A stretch of 64,000 bases of DNA. It comes from Mytilinidion resinicola (taxonomy: Eukaryota > Ascomycota > Dothideomycetes > Mytilinidiales > Mytilinidiaceae). A program made the translations under genes and the position numbers. Numbering within the stretch: position 1 is the first letter of the stretch; every line of letters starts with the position of its first letter. Location of the stretch: positions 707,380 through 771,379 of the forward strand of contig NW_022985437.1 of NCBI RefSeq assembly GCF_010093595.1, read 5' to 3'. The notes below the pieces were generated by a model. That model had not been told where the DNA came from and did not search any database. It saw nothing but the letters and a program-made list of their open reading frames with translations. Shown here in pieces: positions 21,145 through 32,917 of this stretch.

Positions 21145-22681
21145 ATGCAGCATCTGGCTCCGCAATGTCGCAATTCGCCGCAAGCATTAGATTCTTCTCC
21201 GCTTGTAGCCTTCCCGCCCCCGCAAATGCGACCTTGACACACTTTCGGGACAGCTGCAGGACGGTTGGTTGGGCTTTAGTCATGGAATCGGACATTCTGA
21301 GCCGGGTAACGGAGAGCCACCGAAGCAGCTTTCCCGCAGCGGATCTACGTGTCATGGCAGCATCTGGGCGTAAATCCTGAACGGCGCAGTGCGCTACATG
21401 TTGTTTATTTCCCCGCATGTTGACCGCACTTTCAATTGTTGTTACTAACTTCACTGCTGGAAGGCTGGCTATTTGGTGAGCGAGATGCGAGCAGGGCATT
21501 GCGTGCTGGAGTGCGTGCTGGAGTGCATTCATGGCGTTAGTCTGGCTGTTTTCGTGGCATAAGGATACCCTATGGGAGCATGTAATGATTCAAGAGTGTT
21601 CAAATTAGCTGAGGGCCGGCGTCGAGACTCCTAGTGCCAAGGATCGTGAGTTTTCTCGAGCTGGGACTAAAAGTTCCGTGCCCCGGCCAGGTGACGGTGC
21701 TGGAAACAATAGCTGAGCGTAGCTTGCATAAGCGACGCGGTTTGGACGATTCTAGTCAGCTTCTCAAACGGCACTCCTGCCGCCTCCGCCTTGGACAGCC
21801 GTCGTGACGAGCTAAACAAATCCTGTGACGGCCATCACGCCTCAGAATGACCAGCAAAACGGTCACCGCCTGACGGGCCCAGCGCGTCGGCAACCGGCAG
21901 CTGGGTCGTCGACAGCTGGAATGCACTGGCGGCGCCTGGAAGACCACTGGCGGCCTGCCGCAGCAGTCCTGTTCCTGCGTCGGATCATCGACTGGACAGC
22001 AAAAGCAAAGGAGACATCGCCAGAGCTCATGGCCCACCCCAAAAACAGAGATTTGCGCAGATTCACGGCTAAGGCTGCACAACAGTACCGCCGCGCGGTG
22101 TGGAGCGCCCCGAAGCACGTTTTTCAAGCGCTGGGTTCCATCACAGAGAGGGATATTTCGAGACGACATTCTATTACCCCCAGGAAACTCCCGCCAGGCA
22201 CCGAGGACGGTCAGGTGGCGCTGCATACTCTCGCGGCGGCCAATGGGCGCTCGGCATTGACTAATTCAATGGCCACCCTTGCGTGGCGGGCCAGGGCGCG
22301 AGGTGCTGGCCGGCCGCTTGCCGAGCTGCTTTGTGTTGAATGATCATGCTTCGCCTTGTCAATCCGTTAACTGCAAAGCGTCTTCAGCAGCCCTCATCGA
22401 ATCTGAGCCAGTTTACGACGGCTGCTGTTGCGTGACACGCAATTTCTCCTCCGCTTTGTGTCATGATTATTCAATGCAAAAATTTCACGATGTCCTCCGC
22501 CACTATAAGACCCATCACTGACCCGCCATTAATGCAGCACATAACATTCAGACTCACATCCACCTGATACAGACACTAGTCTTCATACCCAGTCCGATCA
22601 GACATTCTCAAAGCATCTAAACTAGCCACTCTTCCAAAAATTCCAACTTCTCCACACATCAACAACCCTCAAAACATCACA
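21145..22681. other. 1.5-kb intergenic region
   Basis: Promoter side of the Par32-like gene. The G+C-rich part 21760-22340 gives a 172-codon plus-strand ORF and overlapping minus-strand ORFs, all with arbitrary composition, so none is called. From 22540 the sequence becomes C/A-rich and looks like a leader. Confidence 0.4.
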
Positions 22682-23140
22682 ATGTCATCCTACCAAATCA
22701 CCGAACCGCACCCATCTGTTCCTGCCAGCAACTACTACCATGCCGGCAGGGGAGGCGCAGGAAACATCGCTCGCGTCAACCCCAAGAGCGTCACCGCCGG
22801 CCCTGATGCCACCGGCCCGGCCAGCGTCGTCAAGATCACTCCTCCACCACAAAACGCCTACTTCATGAGCGGACGTGGCGGTGCTGGCAACTTGCACCGC
22901 GAGAAGGAACGCGCCATCTTCAGCTTTGACGAGGAGCTTGCCCAGCAACAGCGCCTGATGGAGCACGCTGCCCCCGTATACCATATCGGCCGTGGCGGCG
23001 CCGGCAACGAAGTCCACGACGGCACTGCGCGCACCAACTCAGCCAGCTCGACTTTGAGCGCAGACAGCCATGCTTCCCGAACCCGCACCAGCATCGAGGG
23101 TGCGTGGCACCGCGTCAGCAAGAACTTCTCGCGAAACTGA
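22682..23140 (+). CDS. DUF3602 / Par32-like protein with GRGGAGN repeats
   Basis: Intronless, 152 residues, ATG 22682 in an ACAATG context. Three copies of GRGGAGN lie at residues 22-28, 64-70 and 103-109, each a few residues after an aromatic position (YYHAGRGGAGN, YFMSGRGGAGN, YHIGRGGAGN). This spaced repeat defines DUF3602. Its best-known member, yeast Par32, is phosphorylated after rapamycin treatment and inhibits Mep ammonium transporters in nitrogen/TORC1 signalling. The rest is low complexity and Ser/Thr-rich, as in the family, so the protein is probably largely disordered. Yeast Par32 has more motifs; the short three-motif form is common in filamentous fungi. A role in ammonium control here is inference. 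Confidence 0.85.
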   Translation: MSSYQITEPHPSVPASNYYHAGRGGAGNIARVNPKSVTAGPDATGPASVVKITPPPQNAYFMSGRGGAGNLHREKERAIFSFDEELAQQQRLMEHAAPVYHIGRGGAGNEVHDGTARTNSASSTLSADSHASRTRTSIEGAWHRVSKNFSRN

Positions 23141-25184
23141 GACTTGAGCACCATTGCTCTTTCCTGACCGCGTTTTCCTTTGGGCTGCATCTACGGACTT
23201 TCTTATTATGCATTGCGAGCTGGTTCTGATTCTCGCATTCAAGCATGGTGTTGGGCGGCTATCTTGTCTTTCTTCCGAGCTTCGCATTTCTCGGGAGTCA
23301 TCATCACTCAGTGTAAAACAACAAAAAGTGATTTCGGTTTCGGTCTCGGTTCCATTTCATTTCAGCTATAACACAACCGGCGAAGGAGTTTCGGGACGGC
23401 GAAGCTCCTTTCGTGACGAGGGCTGCAGCGACGAGCTGTTCATTTTTACATATTATACCACAACCAGCGGGCAGTTATACCCACATACCCCGGTGAGGGC
23501 TCCAGATAGACTCTGGAACATTCTTGTTTTTTTCGGGTTTTGGAGACTTTGGACTCGGAGGATACTTTGGGAGGTAGCCTACGACGATTATTGTCGTCGA
23601 TAATGATAAAGCTTCTATGACTTCAAACTCCCTCTTGATGCGATCTTGCGTGATATTGACGTCTTGGGAGACATGCAGTCGCAATCGTACACAGACCATC
23701 ACGGTAATCTTGCACCATATTGACGATTTCGCAACCCCGGAGTTGACCTGTGCTACACAATAGGAGGGCGAGAAACCCCGCTACCCCAGATCTTCACAGC
23801 AAGAGGAGAATAGCCTGATACCCTAAAACTTCAGACACAGGACTGCGCATCTCATCTCATCTCACCACACCACAGATCACCTCTAACCACACAGAGACAC
23901 GTGACATATGGAGCGGCGCGTGAAACCTTGGAATAACGGGTCTCGCCACTCCTGCGTTGTGGCTGGTGTCGTGCATCGCAGACTTTTCTTTTCGGTTCGG
24001 GCCACTAAAAAAGTTGAAAGCATCGCGGCACGACGTCACACGTCAAAACTGTTCCTGAAAGATTTCCGCGCAGCCGAGTCCGAGGACTGAGTACCCCGAG
24101 CTATTCCCGCCTACGTCCTTCGGTGGAAATGTGTTCGTGAGTAAACATGAAGCTGCTGTGCTAAGCAACATTGAGGCAATGAAGCTTTTCTGTGCTGACA
24201 AAACAATATCGTCTCTCGACTCGAGTCTGTCGGCATCTATGGTTGACTTTCGGATATCTTGCTGTCTATGATGCACTGAGCGGCATGTTGTGTTTATCCG
24301 ATCTTTCTTCATGATGTTCAGGGCGCTTGGTTCATGAATCCTTCGCCGATTTGGGCCTAGCTCCTAGCAGCTTCTCCTCTTGCTTGAACCTGAAGCTGCT
24401 TTATAATGCAAAGAGAGAACACGTAATCCGAGACTGAGATTGCTATTGGATGTAGCTAACTTCCTCCAACTATAGGCTGCCAAGGGTGTGCATCCGCGCC
24501 AACGTTTTTCTTTACCTATGCACCTCCATCTCAAAACTAATGCCGCGGGTCTGCCGAGATTCCAGCTTTATCTAAAGGTAGTCCGAGTGCGGTAACGCTC
24601 TAAGTCCCCGCAGTTGTTTGACCAAAGTTTCTGCCAGCATCTTAAGCCACAGATCACCGCCCTATTGGTAACCTGCCCGCCCTCATCATCACTCACACCT
24701 TTCCCGGAACCCGCGGCCACTCATGTGAAGCTATCCTTACCCCTTCGATCTTTCTTTCGCGTATCTAGCTACGCAAATACGCAACTACTAGATTTGAAAC
24801 CATCTGCGGCTGTTTTCATTCGTCCGTCCCGTCAAAATGTGCACTTCCAGCCCTACAGGGTTTGAAACCCGAGTGGTTTTAGACGACACGTCATTGTAGT
24901 GTATTCAGATTTTGTTTGTTCCCCTCCATCTAGATTCAGTATTATGCAATCTTGTTGACATAGGTAAGCTTGTAAACCTTCCCAAGGCTCCACACTTGGA
25001 AGGTCAACTGTAGAGAACGACCACATGCCATTATTCAGCCCAGACATATATATATATGTATCATTCTTCCTTCGCACCTCTCCATCAGCATCTTCGAACA
25101 CCGCCATCATCCAGTCTTCTCAATTGACCAACGAACATCTCAATCTTCCAAAATCTAAACATCTACCCTTTCAAATCTCCGAAC
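23141..25184. other. 2-kb intergenic region
   Basis: Between the Par32-like gene and the alcohol dehydrogenase gene. No coherent ORF. CACGTG at 23898-23903, CATCTCATCTCATCTC at 23847-23862 and a short TA run (TATATATATATG) at 25049-25060. The last, 125-135 bp before the ADH start, could serve as a TATA-like element. A C/A/T-rich leader follows. Confidence 0.4.
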
Positions 25185-26297
25185 ATGGTCTCCTTCACAG
25201 TATTCAAAGGCTCTAAGGACGGTTCCATCCAGAGGAGCACCACCTACAAGCCCGCACTCACTGGCAACCAAGTCCTTGTCCGCGTCACTGCTTCCGGCGT
25301 CTGCGGTACAGATGAACACTACCGAGGCCAAGATATGGTCCTAGGCCACGAGGGCATGGGCGTTGTTGAAGAAGTCGGCCCCGGGGTCCAGCACTCCAAG
25401 AAGGGCGACCGCGTTGGATGGGGATATGAGACCAATGCGTGTGGGCATTGCGAGTTCTGTCTCACTGGCCGTGAGACGTTCTGCCCAGAGCGCGAGACGT
25501 ACGGGGCTAGCAACTTTGATCAGGGGTAAGTGGATGTTGAAACTTGAAGTCAAGTATGAGTCATTAAACACATTCGTATAGATCTTTCGCACACCAAGCC
25601 GTTTGGAGCGAAAACTTTCTTTTCAAGATCCCAGACTCCATCCCAGACGAGGAGGCCGCGCCCCTGATGTGCGGTGGCGCTACTGTCTTCAATGCCCTTC
25701 GCATGTACGACATACAGCCCGATTCGAGAGTGGCCATCATCGGCGTCGGCGGGCTCGGCCATTTGGCCATCCAATTCGCGTCGAAGATGGGCTGTGAAGT
25801 CGTCGTCTTCAGCGGATCCGAGTCAAAGAGAGAGGAGGCTAAAGCCTTTGGCGCCAGCGAGTTCTTCGCCACAAAAGGCGTGAAGGAGCTCGATATCGGA
25901 AGGAAGATCGATTGTCTGTTGGTTACTACCAGCTTCCAGCCTGGTAAGTCACGACTATCCTTATCCCTTTTGAATTAAGATACTAACATGAATCGTAGAC
26001 TGGAACTTCTACCTCCCCCTCATGAACATGGACAGTGTCATCATTCCCTTATCCGTCGCGGCGGGTAATTTGGAAATCCCATACATGCCCCTTATCCTCC
26101 AGGGGATTCGCATCCAGGGATCTCTCGTCGCCAGTCGCGGTATACATACGCGCATGCTTGCGTTTGCCGCTCAGCACAGCATCAAGCCTACGGTGATGAA
26201 GTTCCCAATGAACGTGGATGGAATCACGGATGCGCTGCAGACGCTTAATGATGGGAAGATGAGGTACCGGGCTGTTCTAATGCCTGAGAAAGTGTAA
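25185..26297 (+). CDS. Zinc-dependent alcohol dehydrogenase (MDR superfamily)
   Basis: Three exons 25185-25525, 25582-25943 and 25999-26297; introns of 56 and 55 nt (the second with TACTAAC), 333 residues. Catalytic zinc ligands: Cys40 (GVCGTDEHY), His54-Glu55 (GHEGMG). Structural zinc ligands Cys86, 89, 92 and 100 (CGHCEFCLTGRETFC). The cofactor fold has 'VAIIGVGGLGHLAIQFA' with an acidic-free 'FSGSESKREEA' after strand 2, which hints at NADP(H). The C terminus 'LQTLNDGKMRYRAVLMPEKV' is typical. Related fungal enzymes include cinnamyl-alcohol-dehydrogenase-like and formaldehyde/aldehyde reductase types; the substrate cannot be assigned. It stands alone, with the hypothetical gene at 26622 facing it. 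Confidence 0.9.
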
Positions 26298-26621
26298 GTG
26301 GTGTGTCTGGGTATTTCTGGCATAGATGGTGTTTTGGGAATCTGGAGCAAGCGAGCATTCTAATATAATTATCCTCAAAATTGCGCTTGGTAGCGTATTG
26401 ATAGCATTTCACGCATTTTCTAACCTTCCTTGTGCATCGTAATACGCCGGCTTAGTGAGAGTCGCCATTCTTCATACCTAAGACAGGTATATCGAAAGCA
26501 TGCTGCGAGCCAGCTTCTCCAAATCCGAACCGATCTATTCATCTGGTTAAGAGGGCTCACAGTAGCAGACATCAAGGAAAGACACACAAACTAACATCCT
26601 GGCATTATCTACAGACACTCT
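26298..26621. other. Convergent 3' region
   Basis: Between two gene ends. Nothing else seen. Confidence 0.45.
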
Positions 26622-27411
26622 CTAGAAAGCAACATCCCCATCCTCCAAGACCTGCTCAACCGCCACCCTAAACCACGCCCTCAGCTCCCCCCTCTCCGCA
26701 TCCAACCCATTGACTAACCGCGACGACATCCTCACGCCGCACACCTCCTTGCTCCTCTCATAAGGAAACTCCTCTCCGCCGTCCGCATGTTTGCGGCCCC
26801 ACACGCTCTCCAGAAACTCATACCACACCCCCTCCTCCGCGGCATTAAGTAGCCAGAACTCCCCCGCCTTCTCATTATTCCACAGATTCACATACCGGTC
26901 CCGCGCCGCGAAGCTCGCCGGCTCCTCCTCCGCCTCCCTCATTGCCGCGCCAAAGGCGGCGTGGAGGGGCGTGGGAGTGTGCGGGTTTAGGTCTAGGATG
27001 TAGTGGCGCGCTGCCGCGTTAATGACCGCGCGGTTGAACATATTCTGCAGCGAGCGCGGGTTTAGGTTGTGCGAGGGGTCGAGGCCTCGGTACCAGACCA
27101 GGCGGACGGCGGCGATGTTGGGGGACTTGCGGGCTTTGTAGTTCCAGCGGGCGATGATGTTGCGGGTCGTGGAGCGGGCTGAGTCGATGAAGTCGGCGTG
27201 GGCGCAGCCTGGTGGGGCCCTGGTTGATTGGATCAGCGAGGGGGTCGAGAGGTTGGATGGTTGGTATCAGCGCTCTTGATGTGGGTGAGAGGGTGCTGTG
27301 TGCTTACTTGTGTTGCTTGTCTATCTCTGCGGAGAGGGCTTCTATGAAGGCGCTCGCTGTTTGGGCAATGGGTCGCTTGTTACGGCTTGGGAGCGCAATG
27401 TGCGCCGCCAT
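26622..27411 (-). CDS. Hypothetical fungal protein
   Basis: ATG 27411; exons 27308-27411 and 26622-27219, intron 27220-27307 (GTAAGC, GCTGAT, CAACCAG), 233 residues. It starts MAAHIALPSRNKRPIAQTAS and has conserved-looking blocks 'RSTTRNIIARWNYKARKSPN', 'VWYRGLDPSHNLNPRSLQNM' and 'RYVNLWNNEKAGEFWLLN'. Exon 2 is notably G+C-rich with C/G at most third positions, a sign of real coding. I recognise no family and see no signal peptide or membrane helix. Confidence 0.65.
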
Positions 27412-27653
27412 TGTATACCTAGGTAAAGAGGTGAAGAGGTGAAATGAACATCTATGTGCAGAGCGAGGTTGTAATGAGGTTGGAGGGGGAAGGTGGAAGG
27501 TGCTCCGAAACGTCACCGCTAGACCGACTAAAACACTCACGGGCGGCTGCATACAGATGCACAGCAAGAGAAACAGGAAGAGCTCTCACTGATGACTTGA
27601 AACTGTATGCACATGAAAGTCTAGAGTTAAATGGAACATACATCGCTATTAGC

Positions 27654-28598
27654 TTATAGCTTCGCATTGATCACGGTACCTCCGTCAAGAGTGATAGTCG
27701 CTCCATTCACAAACCCACCAGCCTTGCTTCCCAAGAACAAACATGCGCCTGCAACGTCTGTGGGTGACCCAATCCTACCTAGAGGGGATTCGCTCTTGAT
27801 TTTATCTCCGAACTTCTTCAGTGTTGCCGCCATCATTTTGCTCTCAAATGGACCGCATGCCAGCACGTTGGATGTTATATTTCGCGGGCCGAGGTGAACA
27901 GCGAGCACGCGGCTCAGGTGGTGTAGGCCAGCCTTGCTCGCAGAGTATGCGAAAGTAGAGAGAGCTGGCACCCGTAGGCCGTCAATGCTGCCGATGTTTA
28001 TGATACGCGCGGGATCTTCAGGTGTGGCAGCGGCTTCGAGGAGAGGTGTTACTTGTTGAGTGATGGTGAAGACGCGCTTGAGATTTAGTGTAATTACGCG
28101 GTCCCAGGCGCTGTCGGGGTAGGTATCGTAGGGCTCGCCCCAGTTGCTGCCGCTGTTGTTGACGAGGATGTGGAGTTCTGTCCAAAGTATAAGTTAAGCA
28201 ATGGCCTTTCAAGATCCAACTTTCCCCAGGCGGAAGGATATATGTATGGGGGGAAAGGGAACATACTCTTCTCTTTCTTTTTGAGCTCTTCAGCTAGGTT
28301 CTTGACGTCCCCCTCTTTGTAGAAGTCCGCGGTAATGTAATGAGCGCTTCCCTTGCCCAGAGCATTGAGTTCTTTGCATGCCTGTTCGCATGACTTCGCG
28401 TCTCGAGACGCTATGTACACCTTTGCGCCATTTTGAACGAAGCCTTCCGAAATCATGCGTCCAATGCCTTTGGCGCCTCCAGTGACCAGCACTACTTTGT
28501 CCTAGCTGACGTCAGTGCTTGTTCCTGATTCTCGAAAGGGTGGGCTTTTCGCGTAGAGAATTGGCTACCTTGACGTTGAACAGATTCTGAATATCCAT
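27654..28598 (-). CDS. Short-chain dehydrogenase/reductase
   Basis: ATG 28598. A 30-nt first exon (MDIQNLFNVK, 28569-28598), then 28267-28501 and 27654-28177, give 262 residues; introns 28502-28568 and 28178-28266. Motifs: TGGAKGIG at residues 17-24, NNSG after strand 4, and 'YSASK' active site in 'STFAYSASKAGLHHLSR'; the C terminus has 'GGFVNGATITLDGG'. The Ser-Arg-Asp stretch after strand 2 (YIASRDAKSC) favours NADPH. Overall it resembles the RhlG/3-oxoacyl-ACP reductase-like fungal SDRs. The gene runs divergently from the F-box pseudogene. Confidence 0.9.
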
Positions 28599-29024
28599 CT
28601 TAAGAGCAGGCTTAACGATAGGAGAAGAGAAAAAAAGCAGAGACAGATTTGATGCCAGAAGTACGAAGTAGCTATTGCTCGGGATCAAATCCGATGAGAA
28701 CCCGGGGAACATACCGAGGCTCGGACCGAGGGTTTTTCCACCCCGAAGGAACATCCTCCCACGCCTCAGGGTCCTACGCCTCCTTTCGATAGCATATGAC
28801 GCTCATCAATAAGAGTCCGAACCCCGTGAGTTTCATCAATTGATCGTGTCTGTGATCCATTACACCTCCTGTACTTGCGATCAGGATAGTTCTATCGGAA
28901 AGACGCCGTGGATGTTTGCTCCGAGAAACCGCGCATAGCCATCTGCTGTGCGATTGACCTCTCTGGCTGCACTACTTCCACAACTAACCTCACGATCTTG
29001 CTGACTTGCACCGCACCTTCAATC
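28599..29024. other. Divergent intergenic region
   Basis: Promoter side of the SDR gene. No other gene seen. Confidence 0.4.
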
Positions 29025-30301
29025 ATGGCGACTGCAATACTGTCTAATGATATCTCATCCTCATCTTCTCAAAACTAGACGTTGACTCTTTCTTGAACTC
29101 ACGCCTGGTATGCCAGCAATATCATGACCTGATCGAATTCCACATACTCTCTCTTTCGCAAGCTGTGGCTGCGAACACCTTTCCAGGATCTCCGCAAATT
29201 CTTCTACCACCGGATGATGGCATCTACAATCTACGATGGCTCAAGAGTCTTCGACGCCACTAGATGGGAGCCATTTTAATCGAGCGAGGAACTAGAGCGT
29301 GGTTTCCCACCCAGCCGCATCGATGGATACCCTATTGGACATCCTTGGCATGCCGATTTGAGAAAGCAGGTCGCCTGCGGCTTCGAGACCCTTGCCCATT
29401 TCTCTCGCATCGCGAAAGAAGTACATGAGCTAGTGCCTCGTGAGCTTCCTACGATACAACGAATCGACTTTCCCATGACCAGTGCTGAAATCGAAACCAA
29501 TGAAAAGATCGAGGCCGAGATCAACCGTCAGAGAGAGCGAAGTAAGAAGATCTTGTGGCCAGCGCATTGCGTGCGACTAATTCGCCAAATGTAGACATTC
29601 AACATGAGATCAGAACGGGCAGACGACGACCGGGCGCATCTTGCCACTATGGAAGGCCACCGAGGCGGGTAACTGTTCTCGGCGTGCGGAGCTTCGCATT
29701 GAGTGACGACATGGAAATTGTATGGCAGTGAGAATGGGAGATTTGCCGGCGGAGAATCGACTACGCAAAGGGCCTGTCCATGGAACGCCTCCGGAATTTT
29801 CTCGTCATGTTTTCACGTCTCGGTGCCGCCTTTGGAAGCGAGAGTATGACACATGTCTCCATGCACCCTCATTCTGGTTGGCGATTCGATTTGGGGAAAA
29901 AGCCGAAGATCGATCGTTCCTACACTTCGTGGGTTGCTTGGCGCATTTTTGAAGAAGGACCGGAGTTGTTCTGGCATCAGTGGTAGAGAGGCTATCAATC
30001 TGACTATGACGCCTCATCTCCTACGCGTTACGTCCGGAATACTGTGCAGGAGCATTGGGCCGATCAAACATTTCTCCAGAGATCCATTGAAGCGGACGTT
30101 ATGGATAACACTATGTGGGCTCTCAGGATTCTTGCCGATAAGGCAACTCGTCTTCCTTGGAAGATGAGTCGAGGTGTGGAACATGTACCGCTGCCGCAAA
30201 CTTTGGAAACTGTTCCGTTCCAGGTGGGGTTAGAGGCGGAGTTAGAGGCGGAATACTTTGTCAATGCCGAAAGTGGCCTGGTACACTCTTCAGCTTTTTG
30301 A
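29025..30301 (+). pseudogene. Decayed F-box-type protein gene
   Basis: The frame from ATG 29025 (LSNDI) shifts near 29055 into 'KLDVDSFLNSRLVCQQYHDLIEFH', a clear second half of a fungal F-box domain (a Skp1-binding module of ubiquitin ligases). Later coherent blocks lie in several frames: about 29280-29591 (FPPSRIDGYPIGHPWHADL...), then about 29735-29983 (RIDYAKGLSMERLRNFL... EEGPELFWHQW), then, after TAG 29984-29986 in the same frame, to 30301. Stops also occur at 29261-29263 (TAG) and 29592-29594 (TAG, same frame open beyond). A few breaks might be introns, such as GTAACT at 29671 to GGCAG at 29729. However, the early frameshift plus several stops make an intact gene unlikely. Confidence 0.65.
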
Positions 30302-30772
30302 TAGACCATCTCAAGAAGAGTCTCTTACTTCCTTTGAACGATAGTTACGAACAGAAATAAGCTGAAGAGCATCTCGCGATGCTGTACAATTCACCGGTTT
30401 TTCAAGCACATGACGCGCGCTCACACTCTCACTCTCTTCTACAACAGTGCAGTCATGGAATTTGGTCATTAGCTTATATTACATGTGCTTCTCGCGTGAT
30501 TTGCTAGAGTAGGTAGCCGTTTGAAGGACTCCAAGCCTCTTCATCTTTTGAACTTTACAATGTCATATCTGTGGGCCCGCGAATCAGGCGCGAGCACCTA
30601 CTTATCAGAACTCGCTTCTTTTGCCTCAGAAACTACCTAGGTATGACACCTATGCCGAGGTGTCGTATTATATATCAACCTGCCTTTATCGGACTCGCAT
30701 GAAGACCAAGCGTTGCATGCCACATGATGCCGTGCACTCACATAAATAGCACTCTTCCAAGCTTCTAATGAT
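30302..30772. other. Intergenic, no gene seen
   Basis: A/T-richer stretch after the F-box remnant. No ORF with coding character. Confidence 0.4.
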
Positions 30773-31078
30773 TCAGATACATTTCTCTACGTCTTTCGGA
30801 ACGATCAATAGTTGCCATCTGCAGGTGGTGTTAAAAAAAGAGTGACCATCTGACCAATGAGGACGACTAGAGACGCGATAGGCATAGCTTGGCTGAGAGT
30901 TCTTCGACTTACCCATCGTGCATTCGTATTCGGCACGAGCGGATCGCGGATGTCGGATACGGCTTTGGAAGCCTTCCAGAATGCTGTGTGACGTTCGTTC
31001 TCCTGAGTCAGCGGGTGTACAGCCTCCGCAAATCGCTAGTACAGTACCAAAGCTGAAGATGGTCCTCTTTTGAAGCAT
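30773..31078 (-). CDS. Candidate small secreted cysteine-containing protein
   Basis: ATG 31078 begins MLQKRTIFSFGTVLAICGGC, a plausible signal peptide (basic start, hydrophobic core). The ORF continues to TGA 30773-30775, 101 residues. A consensus donor (GGTAAGT) at about 30913 and acceptor (GGTCAG) at about 30852 bound a 63-nt in-frame segment; if spliced, the product is 80 residues. Three cysteines follow the signal region (EYEC, NTTC, EKCI). No relatives recognised. Size and layout fit an effector-like secreted protein, but a chance ORF cannot be excluded. Confidence 0.35.
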   Translation of the reverse strand: MLQKRTIFSFGTVLAICGGCTPADSGERTSHSILEGFQSRIRHPRSARAEYECTMGKSKNSQPSYAYRVSSRPHWSDGHSFFNTTCRWQLLIVPKDVEKCI

Positions 31079-32917
31079 GGCGGGGCTGTGGGAAATATTG
31101 AAAAGGCATAAGGATACGATCCTGGCGAGGATCGATGATATCAATCCCGGCGAGAACGTGCAGTCGAGGTTGGCGGTATATTAACGGAGGTGGGTTGCAG
31201 AGGGGCTCTGCGCCCAAGGTCGTCTTCATGCATGATGTGGCCCTGGGCTGACCGAGATCCAACAGGGCTCGGATGGCGGGATTCGGTGATTGGGCAGCGG
31301 CGAAGCGCCCTTTGCTCTCGCGGTCTGTTGGTGGAGGGCCGTGTTCTTTTGTATCATTCTTTCGAAACTGTTGGGCGGCGACATGACGATAGCTATGGCG
31401 CTTGGTGAGACAGGAGACGGCGATCTTGACTCCACTGCTCTGTAGTTGCATTGGGGAGTGGGACCTCTATACGTGGTTCCATGGTTGAGGCTGCGTGCTT
31501 CCCGTTCTGCCGAGTGTTTACATGGCGCCGCCGGTCTGTCATGCTGTCTGCGAGTTGGAATTCTCCACAGCGTCTGCAGGGAAGGGGGGCCTCGTGCGGG
31601 ACCCGATGGATTGAATCATGCATGAAATAGCAAACAAACACCGCAAGATGCAGGACAATGGCCGGGCTAAGACTGGCGATGCATGTCCCAAAGTTCAGCT
31701 GCCCCTCTTGGGGTGGGCATAACATGCGGTGGCCACACAGCCGCAGCTTTCAATACCCGCCGGCAGCGTGTCCCACGTCAGCTGCGCGCCGAGTCTTCGA
31801 CTTCTCTGCGCGGTGCCGGAGTTGGCGCCTCTGGCGGGCTGCTGCCAATGTTGGTGATGCTGCGAGAGGAGGCATCGTGGTGGAGGGCGTGCTGGGGTGG
31901 CAGAGAGTATCGTCCACTGAGAGGGCTCGCGGGCCTCGCCGCCAACACTGGCACCTTGGGCCGCTCGAATGAGACGGCTGTACGTAGCGCGGGCGGGTGT
32001 TGAAACCGTCACGACGATGGCCCAAAGAAGGCCCCGGTGTCCATGTGAAGCTTGAGAGGCCCCTCCAGAGCGCTGCCTACATCCCCCCGCCGCCGCCCGT
32101 TCTCACGCCTCCTCTGCTGCCTCCTCTGCCTCTCCTCTGCCTCTTCTGACTCCATTGCCTTCTTGCCTGCCTCCTGTGTGCGAGCTGAGGATTCGGCCCC
32201 CAAGCTCCAACGCCAGCGCCAATCCTGCAGGCTGTCCCCTCTGCTGTGCCGCCTTGCTGCCTTGCCCAATCCTCGGCAGGGCTTGCACGCGCCTCAACCT
32301 CGACCCCGTTGTCCCGCTCTCCGTAACTCAGCCTGAACGACTCCTCGACACTCTGTGCTCTGGACACACTGACGAGCAGTTTCCACTGCAGAACGGTACG
32401 CAGCTCCATTCCCTCAAGCTCCCAGTGCCCCAGTGCCCCAGCGTCCCCGTGCTCATCCCACTATCTAGGCAGGCCGTGCTTCGATCGATCGCCGGTGTCT
32501 CTATTCAAGCTACGATAACCCCTCTCGCGGGCCTCCTCCTTCGTTGTCGCGCCAGACCGCTATATTTCTACAATCGAGTCGGTCAGAGTCGTCGGCTACG
32601 TGCATCGTCCCGGTCTGCAGGAACCAAGCAGCGCGCTTCTAGCATTACACACACCAGAAGCCCAGACCCCTCCTCCGTCACTCGCTCGAGAGGCGTCCGA
32701 AACTTTAGGACACGGCCATTCATACCAACAGCTTGCCCTGGCACAGAGTCACAGTACTCTGACGCACAGTCTATTCTTCACCGCCGACCAAGCTCTCTGT
32801 TTGGCCAGGCCTTCTTCATACTTGCTGAAAGCACCATATCTCTAGCTATAGCTGTGCAGTTCTTCAACTATTAACGCAAACACGGATTCCACGCCGAATT
32901 CAACTCCTCCATCCAAC
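31079..32917. other. 1.8-kb G+C-rich upstream region of the MAPKK gene
   Basis: Contains many overlapping ORFs on both strands (the longest 239 codons, 32155-32874), none with family features. From about 32080 the sequence is strongly C/T-rich (CCTCTGCTGCCTCCTCTGCC type), as in long leaders of fungal signalling genes. A long 5' UTR, possibly with upstream ORFs, is likely. Confidence 0.45.

Noticed and set aside
21825..22343. 172-codon plus-strand ORF upstream of the Par32-like gene
   Set aside because: G+C-rich DNA leaves several frames open on both strands; no family feature and poor start context.
32155..32874. 239-codon plus-strand ORF before the MAPKK gene
   Set aside because: Composition follows the C/T-rich DNA rather than a protein, no domain is seen, and it has overlapping ORFs in other frames; best read as leader/promoter.
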